Notes under the pieces: generated by a model | Database searches by the model: none | Told to the model about the DNA's origin: nothing | What the model saw: only the letters and a program-made list of their open reading frames with translations | In this document: positions 55,339 to 64,000 of the stretch, piece after piece | Numbering within the stretch: position 1 is the first letter of the stretch | How the letters are laid out: each line of letters opens with the position of its first letter | Assembly: GCF_000516985.1 (NCBI RefSeq) | Contig: NW_006917092.1 | Span: 124,001 to 188,000 of the forward strand | Reading direction: 5' to 3' | Source of the DNA: Pestalotiopsis fici W106-1 | Taxonomy: Eukaryota > Ascomycota > Sordariomycetes > Amphisphaeriales > Sporocadaceae | DNA length: 64,000 nucleotides | Translations under genes and position numbers: made by a program

Positions 55339-56734
55339 CAGGGAGGTCTCGGTTGATTCTAACTCCGATCAAGGCTGCATAATCCTCGGTTATGACATTG
55401 TACCCAACCTCGGTATCAGGCAGTGCCAGGGCTGACTCTCCCTCAAGCAGTATCGGCAAAAATGACTGTTTGTCGTTTCGCATAGCCGTATGAGGTATGC
55501 ATGCATTGCTCGCAGCTTTGAGTTTCTCCCAGAATGTTCCGCCGAAGATGCTCAGGATGCCCTGAAAAAGTAATTCGATGAGTCTTGGATGGAAAAAGGC
55601 GAGCCAGAGTATTTTCAAAACCAGGCTGATAATCCATTCGTGCTGTGCAATTTTCGGCTCGTTCATAAGGATCATCTTGATCTTGCCGTCAACGGAGTGG
55701 ACACCAGTGGCAACCACCAAGAGTGTGCCGAGTCCCTCTAAGACCGTGCTGCCGGATAGAATAATTGAATCAACTACACTGTCGCCTGGCATCAAATCAA
55801 ATAGAGAGATTTCGGTTGTTATGCTAGAACGGATAACCTTGGCGGGGCGATCTTGGCTCTGATTCAACAATGCGATCCGAGAATATTCCAGCCACATTTT
55901 CCAACTCGTCCAAGGAACAGCGAGGAGGACCAAAGCCATTGAGAGATGTTCCATCAGAGTGACTGCTTGAAGTGACTTGCGTGCTATACTGTCGTCCTTG
56001 ATCTCAAGACCACAAGTAGAAGCTCGTATAACAGCACAAAAGTTGTTGACCAGAATGATCAGCTCAAGAATATCGTGCAAGACGATATCGCTTTTAGCAG
56101 CCAGGAATAGTTCAAGCAGAGATTTCGACATCTTTGGGAGTCTGTTGTCCATAAAAATGCGCTTCTGATCTGCCAAAGTTGCATAGTGGAAATAGGCCGC
56201 GTTGCCATAAGAGCTTGGCTCATTCGGTTGATTGGGATCGTCTGCCCGAGATTTCGAAAATGGCAAGTTCGAAGCCTCTTCAAAGGAAGATCTGCCGAAA
56301 TTATTTTCGTCGATGCTGAGAGCCGAGTTGCGATGTGTCTGGAGACCTGCTTCGATGCCGCGTAAGCCTCCTAAAGCATGGAAAGCTGACATGCCTTTGG
56401 GTCCGAAGATCTTAGAAAGCTGGGCTGGGCTGAAAGCAAAGGGATTGTTTTCCACCATCTCACCAGAGCGCCTGCATTCAATTCTTGAGCTCGATGTTTC
56501 GATGTCGGCGTGCAACTCATCGCGTCGCCAATTCGCCGACGGCGGCCTCAAACGGGCCATGCGTAACAGTCGTCCCAGGTGAAGATGTTGCGATACGAAT
56601 GGCGGTACTTTCAGAGAGAAGATCTTCCTTTCGATGAAACCTGAAATGTGAAAATTGAGTTGATCCAGGGAGTGATCAAGAGGACAATTTTGGGTGCTTT
56701 CATGGGAGCCCGGGCGTCCCCTAGACCTTGCCAT
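55322..56734 (-). pseudogene. truncated P-type Ca2+-ATPase-derived frame
   Basis: A 470-codon open frame whose middle is clearly from a vacuolar PMC1-type calcium pump: FAFSPAQLSKIFGPKG, FHALGGLRGIEAGLQT, DQKRIFMDNRLPKMSKSLLELF, then VIRSSITTEISLFDLMPGDS and ILSGSTVLEGLGTLLVVATGVHSVDGK. About 50 residues between M-P-G-D and the I-L-S-G segment are missing, including the T-G-E-S actuator loop, and nothing after it carries the DKTGT phosphorylation site, so it cannot be a working pump. The last 80 residues and the first 90 have no match I recognise. The frame overlaps the retropepsin relic by 17 bases. The start is uncertain; M-V-E-N-N-P-F-A-F is a likely ancestral start. Confidence 0.65.
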
Positions 56735-57109
56735 TGATGTTCAGCTGCGATAGTGATGATTCTAAAAGAGGGAGGCTGTGACGTGTCTTGGCATCGCGCG
56801 GGACGCCCAACGGAAGTGCGCCTTCTGACGTGGCACCTCACAATGGCATTCAGCATAGCCTCACACCTGCAATCTACTACATCATCCATGAGCGTCGCCA
56901 TTTTCATGAAAATAGCCTCGAGTTGATCATTCCACCTGTCTATTTAATCAAGTTCATATCATAGATCACTAAATGACACTCCGAGAAGAGAAAGTCGGCA
57001 TGAATATAACTATATTCCTGGCTTTGGCTCACTTTCCGACTTCATTACAAGTGATGGAGACCATAGTACGTCAATCTACAGGCGCTTTGACAAGCTCGCA
57101 GCCCGGGAC
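56735..57109. other. region upstream of DUF6594 frame
   Basis: The DUF6594 frame stays open back to a stop at 56945 and encodes NYIPGFGSLSDFITSD and IYRRFDKLAARDLLYY at about 57007-57118, so its true 5' end lies in this stretch. Confidence 0.6.
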
Positions 57110-58012
57110 TTGTTGTATTATCAAAGCGAGCTGGTAGAGCTACAAGCGATACAGGACGAATACGATGTTGAAGACGTGAAGGATGTTGAGAACCCAGAGA
57201 AGCCGGAGGCCTGGGAATATGTTAGAAGTCACGCTCGGGACTGGGTCAGATTGAAGCATGGAGTGGATGAGCCGTATGGTACAGATGCAGCAGCTCGCTC
57301 TCGAAGCGAAGCAAATGAAACTTTTGAGCGAAGGAAGAAACGAGTGCGCCTAGCCATGGACATTCGAACAACATTGAAGGAATGCAGAGAACCGTTGATT
57401 CAGGAGTCAACATTGTTAAACATGCAGCAGCCGTCTCAGCAGAGCATGGCCGCGCTTTCGAATTATTTCCACATTCACATTACTTCATCAACGGAATCAG
57501 AACCGCATCGGTCGACTTATCCGATCTTGAGTGGCGCAAGCTCTTACCTATACCCTCACAACATGGACTCGTCGAGGATTCGATTCCCAGACTACGTGTC
57601 AGTTTCGCGACGATCAGAGTCAGATTTGCTCACATACTTTCTCAAGACCTATTGTTCCAGGCTTTTTGAGACGCGCCCACCCGTTGCCTTGCCTCAAGAA
57701 GTTGGCATATCTCACCTACCACGGCATCAGGTGGTTCACTACTCCATTGCGATGGTTCGATTTGTGGCATCGTTTGTTACGACACTGACTGCCACCTTGC
57801 TCTTGTTTCTGCCGATTTATACTCTTTATAATATCTCAACCTCTCGGGCAGCCCTCACGCTGGGCTTGATCGCCATGTTTACAGTGCTGTTTGCTTGCGG
57901 TATCGTGGTCCTGATAAATGCAAGGAGAGCTGAAGTTTTTGGCGCGTGTGCTGCATGTGCTGCAGTCCTTGTTGTATTTGTTAGTGGGGACTTTTCTGGT
58001 ACAGGATCATAG
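57110..58012 (+). CDS. DUF6594-family membrane protein, start unresolved
   Basis: Fungal-specific DUF6594 protein: a charged N-terminal helical domain (LLYYQSELVELQAIQDEYD, with R-R-F-D-K-L-A-A-R-D just upstream) and two or three C-terminal membrane helices (MVRFVASFVTTLTATLLLFLPIYTL, ALTLGLIAMFTVLFACGIVVLI, then NARRAEVFGACAACAAVLVVFVSG). The coordinates start at the first codon that can be fixed to the family; the coding frame clearly extends upstream to about 57000 but has no ATG before the stop at 56945. An upstream exon or decay of the start could explain it. Function of the family unknown; DUF6594 genes are numerous in plant-associated and soil fungi. Confidence 0.8.
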   Translation: MLYYQSELVELQAIQDEYDVEDVKDVENPEKPEAWEYVRSHARDWVRLKHGVDEPYGTDAAARSRSEANETFERRKKRVRLAMDIRTTLKECREPLIQESTLLNMQQPSQQSMAALSNYFHIHITSSTESEPHRSTYPILSGASSYLYPHNMDSSRIRFPDYVSVSRRSESDLLTYFLKTYCSRLFETRPPVALPQEVGISHLPRHQVVHYSIAMVRFVASFVTTLTATLLLFLPIYTLYNISTSRAALTLGLIAMFTVLFACGIVVLINARRAEVFGACAACAAVLVVFVSGDFSGTGS

Positions 58013-58097
58013 AAGCAATGAATATAAACGTCGCATCAGAGCTAAGGTGTTATAGATGTGATATTCATGATACCGCAGTCACTTATCTGGGCAAGTA

Positions 58098-59295
58098 TCA
58101 AGACTCGGTTCTTCGAATATGATCGAATACGTCCTTAGCCACTCCCCACTGCGTCGCCCAAATTGAGTTATGGTCTGCTCCGTCGATGACTCTACAAGAG
58201 AACTGAATACTATCGCTTTCCTCGCTGTCTCGTGCCCAGCAGCTTTTGAACCACTCAGGGCCAGCTGTGCCAGGGTCGCCAATCATGGAGTCTGTCTGAC
58301 TAAAAAGCAATCTACAACCAGGCACTGGCCATTCTCAGCCATGGCGGTCTTGAGACGCGGAACCAAGACATCGTAATCTACCCAGTCTGCCCATCCAGAC
58401 GTGCCCTGCGTCTTTTTCATGAGCACGATCGACTCATTGGATATTCCATGAACAGGCATAGCATAGATAAAGTCGGCCAATTTTGGGTCCAACGCCTCTG
58501 CAAAAGCTACCGCCGGATCGACGGCGGTGGAGGCGTCATCTCCAGCTGGCTGAGTGGCAAACCACGTCCCCAAAGCAGAGGTGAGCCCGAAACTGGTCTC
58601 CAATATGGGAGCGGAGACCACAGAGAATAAGGAAGCAAGCTTATCCACCTGTACCAGCAGGAACCTGGGAAGAGCGTTTGTTACTGACATGTACCAGATT
58701 CGAGAATGCGAAGGGTGGATCCATGGAGCCCCAATAGCAAGATAGGCATTATGCGAGTATAGCATTTCGGGATAATGAAGTATAAAATCCACGGCGTATA
58801 CGGTACCGGCACTCTGCGCGCCCAGATGCACGTGGCGGATCTGTAAGTGCTGTAATAATGCAAACAAAGCCTCTGGTAACAGGACGGTCAGCCGAGAGCG
58901 ATCCAAGAGTAAAGAGGGATCATTAAAGGTAAATATTTACTCCGCCAGAAAGCCAATCTCCCCTCTGCGTCCACATCCGGCGTGTCGCCAAAACCCGGCC
59001 GGTCGGCGTTGATGATACGGACTCCATATTCTTTTGCTAGAGCATCTTTGGCTATATGAAGCATTCGAGACCCCAGAAGAGGCCCGAAAAAAAGAAAGAC
59101 CTTTTCGACATTAGGATTTTCTGTATTACGGTACCCATAGTCGGCATATGAAATGCGAAGGGCGTTGGGTCGTCCCTGAGCAGGATCTGGGGGATACGTG
59201 AATACTTTGCTAAATCGTTCATCAGCCAAGAATGTTTCCACGTCTCGATCCGGGACTGCCATTGTGGATATAGGGAAGCCAACGAATTCCCGCAA
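58098..59295 (-). CDS. alpha/beta hydrolase with one-base frameshift
   Basis: Alpha/beta-fold hydrolase. Exon 58941-59295 gives FLFFGPLLGSRM, IINADRPGFGDTPDVDAEGRLAFWR; a 68-bp intron (58873-58940) joins it to ALFALLQHLQIRHVHLGAQSAGTVYAVDFILHYPE (nucleophile A-Q-S-A-G). The frame then stops after C-L-V-V-D-C-F-L. The expected end, T-D-S-M-I-G-D, P-E-W-F-K-S-C-W and the histidine-bearing VIDGADHNSIW, lies in another frame to 58098. The shift falls in an A5 run at 58302-58306 (T5 on the coding strand), where one extra base would restore the frame. It is therefore either a recent pseudogene or a sequencing error. The start is 59295 or, at residue 12, 59262. Confidence 0.75.
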
Positions 59296-59842
59296 AAGCC
59301 AGCTGCTATGGATTAAAAAGTCCGTTTGCGTTGTTGAAGTTCAACCTGAGGAAAGAGGAAAATTGGAAATAACGTTCATTTCGGTATAAGAGAAAGGAGA
59401 TGGACCTTTTTAGACGGGAAACATCACCACCAAGTGCTAGGTAATTACCTAGGTAGCAATCGCGGGGCACATTCCTAAACATTCTTGGTCGAATGGGCTA
59501 TATACGATCAATCCACCGGCTAATCAGGGTCAAGCTGTTGTATGCTCTACTAGTGACAGATCCCTCTTCTCGTGGAAAATAAAAACGAAATTGAAACAAT
59601 CTGCATACACTTTTCCCTTATTGTGATAGGATCAAATACGAATCTGGTGATGTCTCTGCTATTGGTCTACCTGCAATAGTACCTACCTAACGCCATGCAG
59701 GCGCTCGCTGCGCCCTGCTAGGCTCCCCAGTCAGCCTGCAGGCTGTCAGGCTCCCTCGCCATGGCATTTCCAAACGTTTTTGAAAAAGTCCTTGGAATAT
59801 TCTGTGAAGTCTAGTTGCTAACACCACTACACTGCAATCAAA
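59296..59842. promoter_or_regulatory. divergent promoter region with 16-bp palindrome
   Basis: 547 bp between the alpha/beta hydrolase and the NLR start. It contains CTAGGTAATTACCTAG (59437-59452) and TACCTACCT (about 59680). No gene. Confidence 0.55.
59437..59452. repeat. 16-bp perfect palindrome CTAGGTAATTACCTAG
   Basis: Identical on both strands; the longest member of the CTAGGTA family in this window, 391 bp upstream of the NLR gene. Confidence 0.8.
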
Positions 59843-62800
59843 ATGCCTGATCCCATCAATGATGCATTCGAGAGAGCGAAACGCGAATTCAAGGACGAAT
59901 TGAACGATGAGGAGCTGTACCGTGAGATACTACAGACAACGTCCATTGACCAAGTCTACGATGCGACAGATAAGCTCCAGGCGGAACAGCTAAAGACGGG
60001 TCACCTACGCCACCTAGCCAAAATCGAGCCCTACCTTGTTCGCCTAAGCGACTACTCCAAAGCAGTAGAGACTTTTGTTCAGGTCAAACCAGACATTTTG
60101 GCCTTGATATGGGGCCCGATTGTATTGCTATTGCAATGGGCCAGCGCACTGAAGACGTCGTTCGACGCAATCATAAACACGACAGAGGAAATTGGGCTCG
60201 CATTGCCAGAATTCCAGCAGGCCGGGCAGCTCTTTGGGGACAAGGAACAAGTCAAGGATGTGCTGCTGCTTTTCTTCCATGACATACTTGAGTTTTATCG
60301 CTTGGCTTTTCGTTTCTTTCGACTTACACGTAAGTAAAACTAGATTGATACCTCGAAGCGGACTTCCTTGACGATCACTGCGATTAACCCTGCACAGGTT
60401 GGAAATATCTCTTCGAATCGCTATGGCCAAAGCACCGCGATAAAATAAAGAAACTAGTTTCCATAATCGAGCGGCATAGGCTCATGATGCGAGATAAAGT
60501 CCTTTTCGAACACATCTTGCAGGAACATGAGGCCCGACGCCGTGATCTCGACTACTACGAGGCCAAGGAGAATGACGAACGACGGAAGGAGTACAACACA
60601 ATCATGACAAGAATAGCTCCTCAAAAGTATCACACCAAACTCAGCACTGTCCGCAGCCAAGTATGCAAAGGAAGCGGGGACTGGCTGCTAAGGGACTCAA
60701 CCTTTGCCACCTGGTTAGACCCTGCTGATAAGACCAGCAGGCTCTTATGGCTTCAAGGCATCCCGGGTGCAGGTATGCTGTGTTCTCAAGTGCTCCGGCT
60801 GTTTTGATCCAACCATTGACTGAACTTAGGCAAAACATCATTGTCAACTGTCATCGTAGACAAGACAAGGACTCTTGGTCGAGTCGCTTTTGCGTTCGTG
60901 AGCTATACCGCATCTGAAACGACGTCTGCATTGTCCATCATCCACTCCCTGATATTTCAAGTGGTGGCAGACGATCCGGATTTACAGACAATACTCTGTG
61001 AAAGTAGCCGAGAGAACTTTGAGGATAGCCATGATGCAGCACTCGAAATCTGGAACTCGATCCTTTTGGCATGTTCGGGGCCTGTATATGTCATTATTGA
61101 CGGGTTAGATGAGATTGATGAGCTTCATCGTGACGAATTTACTGAAGACATCCTGAAATCCTTGGAGGCTTGCGACAACTTGATGGTATGTTTGAGTAGT
61201 AGGCCTGAAAGTGACCTGCAGAATTTGTTGGGCCGAAAATCAGCAAACATTCGAGTCAATGAAAGAAACACCGAAAGCATTGCACAATTCGTTCACTATT
61301 GGACGAAAGATTGGTTCCGAAGATGTGGCATATATGATGAATCAAGGAAGCACATTGAGGGATGGCTCGCGCCACTGGCAATCAAAGCCAAAGGTGAATA
61401 TAACCACCATCAAAGCAACTTCAATAGTAACTGACCGCCAGGTAGGCATGTTTCTGTACGTCAAGGTTGTTTTGGAAAGCATTGAGTATATGGACAACAT
61501 GGTACAAATTGGCAAGGAACTTCAAGTTCTCCCTGAGAACCTGGACGCTGCGTGAGCTACCTATCTTCCTGTTTTTGAGACTTCAACAGGGCTAACTAGC
61601 GCAGTTATGCTAGAGTTCTTGGGCGCATCAATAGTTCACCAGCCTTTACGAGAGAAAAGGCAAGAAATCTCCTTGGCTGGATTGCCTGCTCTCCTGTTGC
61701 AATGAGAGTGCAAGAGATCCAGCAAGCGCTCTCTATCAACTTGGCCGACAGAGATGGATACAGTCAACCTTTCGGCAGACTTGATGTCCGAAGGCTTTGT
61801 GGACCCATTGTGGATGTTGCCGATGACTATGTTCAATTTGTTCATTTCACGGTCAAAGAGTAAGGGCCCTGGAATTGCCAAGCTAATAGTTCACTGACCA
61901 GTTCGCAGATATTTATTCAGTCCAAAAATAGAAGGCTTCATCAACGTTCAAGATTCCACATTGAGCCTGACACTCAAATGTATCGCGTATCTTTGTCAAA
62001 GTCATCACGACTCCAAGCTACCTACTGAGTCCATCTCCAAAGGGGTGCTTGCAGGAATTTATGTCTTACATGATTACGCGGTTTCGAATTGGCTGCGACT
62101 CATAGAGCAATACCTTCAACAGGGCTCAAAACGTTCAGTCCCAGATATCCTGGCATCTTTTCTGGAAAGACTGATCTCTGAAAGAATCAATGACAACTAC
62201 GAAGGAGAAAACAACGATCGAATGGAGGTGAAATTAGGAGACATGCGTGAAAAGCTACCAGATATCTACGCAACATTGTCCGACGTGGCCCACTTTCGTC
62301 ACATCTGTTCATCATCGCAGCACCGCATTGAACGAGGTAAGGATCCTGATCATTTAGAAAAGTCGTTCCGAGACGCTGACTCTGATAATGCTAGGGGCAA
62401 CATGGACAAGAGGCGACCCTTTGACGCTCTCTGAAACTTTGGTTTCGATTCGCAATGCGATTGACTCGTCGCTCAAATGTGACATCGCGATAATTGAACA
62501 TAATCAGGGCTGTCCTTGCAGCCTCGTTCGAAGACATTACGGAGAGAAACCTTACAAGTGTCGTTTCACGCATTGCACCTTTCGATACGAGGGTTTCGCA
62601 AGCCAGAATGAGCGGCGCTACCACGAACGCAACCACGACCGTCCATGGAAATGCAACATCCCAACCTGCGAGTATGCAGAGGGTGGCTTCCTCTCTAGAA
62701 AAATGCGAGACAACCACCTGGATCAATTTCATCAGGCAAAAAAGGACAGTACACATGACTTGTCCATTGATCAAATCGATAGGGCGGAGTTAGAGCTCAT

Positions 62801-63674
62801 GTGGGCCGACTTGATCAAAGCGAATGACTCCGATGCCGCAGAGTCTCTGCGAGAAACTTTCAAAAAACTGAAACCAGATACTGCAAAGTCGCTCTCTAGA
62901 CTAGCTGTCAATATCGGAACATCGAAATTCCTTGAAAGTTTCTTGAGAATTCAGAATAATCGCGATCCGGACTTCGATAACCCCATTCGTGTAATGCTAA
63001 AGGAAGCTGCCAAGAACAGAAATGCCGAGAGCTTCAAGATTGTTCTCAATGCGGCCACCCAAATCCGGCTCACCAAAGAAACGCACGAGATATGCTGCCA
63101 TGCGCTCGGCGAAGTCCTAGAATCGGAGTCCATTGAGATTTACGAAGCTTTTGAAACGGCTGCGCATTTCGAAAAGGATGTCTTGTCATCGTTGAAAACA
63201 ACCTCGAGAAACTATGCCTTTACTAATTTTACTTCTTACGGGATGAACATTTGCAGGGAGAATCAGCGGCGGCAACGACTTCTTTTGAGACTCTGGAGGA
63301 GTGTAGATTTGATTGGAAATCTCGATGCAAACGATCTGAATGCTACCTTAGGGAAGGTTGCCAAACGGTGTCAATCTGTGCTACTCGCTGAATACCTTTT
63401 ACAAGGCGGGGCTGATGTGAATTACCAAGCGCTGCCAACCTCCCTAACATATCTTCATCGGGTAGCCAAACTTTCATCAGCAGAGGCAGCCAACTTCATG
63501 CGACTTCTTCTGCTAAATGGGGCCGATCCAGAGAAAACAAGCTCAACAGCAAAATTACCAGTCAGAGACGAGAAAGGCGCAAAGCAGATATCCAAATGGA
63601 TAGGGATATCGTGGGATGAGCTGGTAGAACAAAGCAAGGCGGCACGAACTTCAAGTCAGGAAATTGCACAATAG
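59843..63674 (+). CDS. NACHT NLR-like STAND protein with C2H2 fingers and ankyrin-like repeats
   Basis: Putative fungal immune or allorecognition receptor. Exons 59843-60329, 60398-60772, 60830-61393, 61446-61551, 61605-61859, 61909-62336 and 62395-63674; 1164 aa, phase kept at all six joins. Order: N-terminal helical domain (residues 1-190; VKPDILALIWGPIVLLLQWA, typical of fungal NACHT proteins); NACHT with Walker A GIPGAGKTSL (about 284-292), interrupted by an intron between G-A-G and K, and Walker B VYVIIDGLDEID (around D378); S-S-R-P-E-S as sensor I; GMFLYVKVVLES and the winged-helix-like FVHFTVKEYLF; then two C2H2 fingers with ligands at 794/799/815/819 and 825/830/846/851; and degenerate ankyrin-like repeats near 1070-1125 (AEYLLQGGADVNYQ, LLLLNGADPEK). 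Mature and apparently intact. Effector function of the N-terminus unproven. Confidence 0.9.
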
Positions 63675-64000
63675 GCACATATGGTTGATAAAGCTGTTAT
63701 GAAATTCGAATCTGCATGTCGGGAACTGCCACTGGCAACTAGTTGTGATGGGAAACATGATCATTCCTATCATACAGCACACATTCATGTTTTCGGCGCG
63801 TCTTGCAAGCAAGCCTGGAACTTCTGTGAACTATGTCAACAACACAGGGCCATGTGATAAGAGGTCAAGTATAGACAACTTACTTTCCACCGCTCAATTT
63901 TCAGGTCTGTAAAGTCTCCCGAGGCAGAATTATTGATGGCATGGCTGATTAAATGTAGTTTTTCCATTTGAATTTCTCTGATATACTTTAACACAAGTCA
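63675..64000. other. 3' flank of NLR gene
   Basis: AT-rich, no gene seen before the window ends. Confidence 0.5.

Noticed and set aside
58297..58322. 26-bp intron repairing the alpha/beta hydrolase
   Set aside because: GT..AG ends exist and phase would fit, but it is too short for splicing and would remove a conserved strand.

Overview
The window is nuclear DNA of a filamentous ascomycete (Pezizomycotina). The evidence is many short introns (about 47-80 bp, GT..AG), fungal Zn2Cys6/Fungal_trans regulators, a NACHT-type NLR, and conserved eukaryotic housekeeping genes (CTNNBL1, V-ATPase subunit G, PET117). Family content fits Sordariomycetes, possibly Hypocreales, but that placement is inference. 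A 100-N assembly gap (35663-35762) with a 35-T run beside it splits the window.

Region 1 (1-45 kb) is an accessory metabolic block. In order it holds: a Baeyer-Villiger-type monooxygenase cut by the window edge; a DapA-family aldolase divergent from an aspartate-aminotransferase-like enzyme; a C2H2/Fungal_trans regulator; a 3-hydroxyisobutyrate-dehydrogenase-like enzyme; a Zn2Cys6 regulator; an AtuA/DUF1446 protein; a zinc-free MDR (enoyl reductase-like); an alpha/beta hydrolase; an NtaA/SnaA-type flavin monooxygenase; a LamB/YcsF protein; an MFS permease; an acyl-CoA/4-coumarate-CoA ligase ending in the peroxisomal signal AKL; a zinc alcohol dehydrogenase; and two divergent BVMOs. Beyond the gap come a Zn2Cys6 regulator, a second MFS permease, a metallo-beta-lactamase-fold hydrolase, an SDR and a P450 relic. 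There is no PKS, NRPS or terpene synthase. Together the genes look like a catabolic cluster: uptake (MFS), alcohol to ketone (ADH/SDR), ketone to ester or lactone (BVMOs), ring opening (MBL and alpha/beta hydrolases), CoA activation and peroxisomal beta-oxidation, with three local regulators.

Region 2 (45.4-50.5 kb) is housekeeping: a histidine-phosphatase protein, CTNNBL1, V-ATPase subunit G (whose first exon is just the ATG) and PET117.

Region 3 (51-64 kb) is accessory again: a GNAT, a PhyH-type dioxygenase, a degraded retropepsin-like gene abutting a truncated P-type Ca2+-ATPase-derived frame, a DUF6594 membrane protein, an alpha/beta hydrolase with a one-base frameshift, and a seven-exon NACHT NLR carrying C2H2 zinc fingers and ankyrin-like repeats.

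Splice sites were read by eye; where I give exon joins the total length was checked to be a multiple of three.
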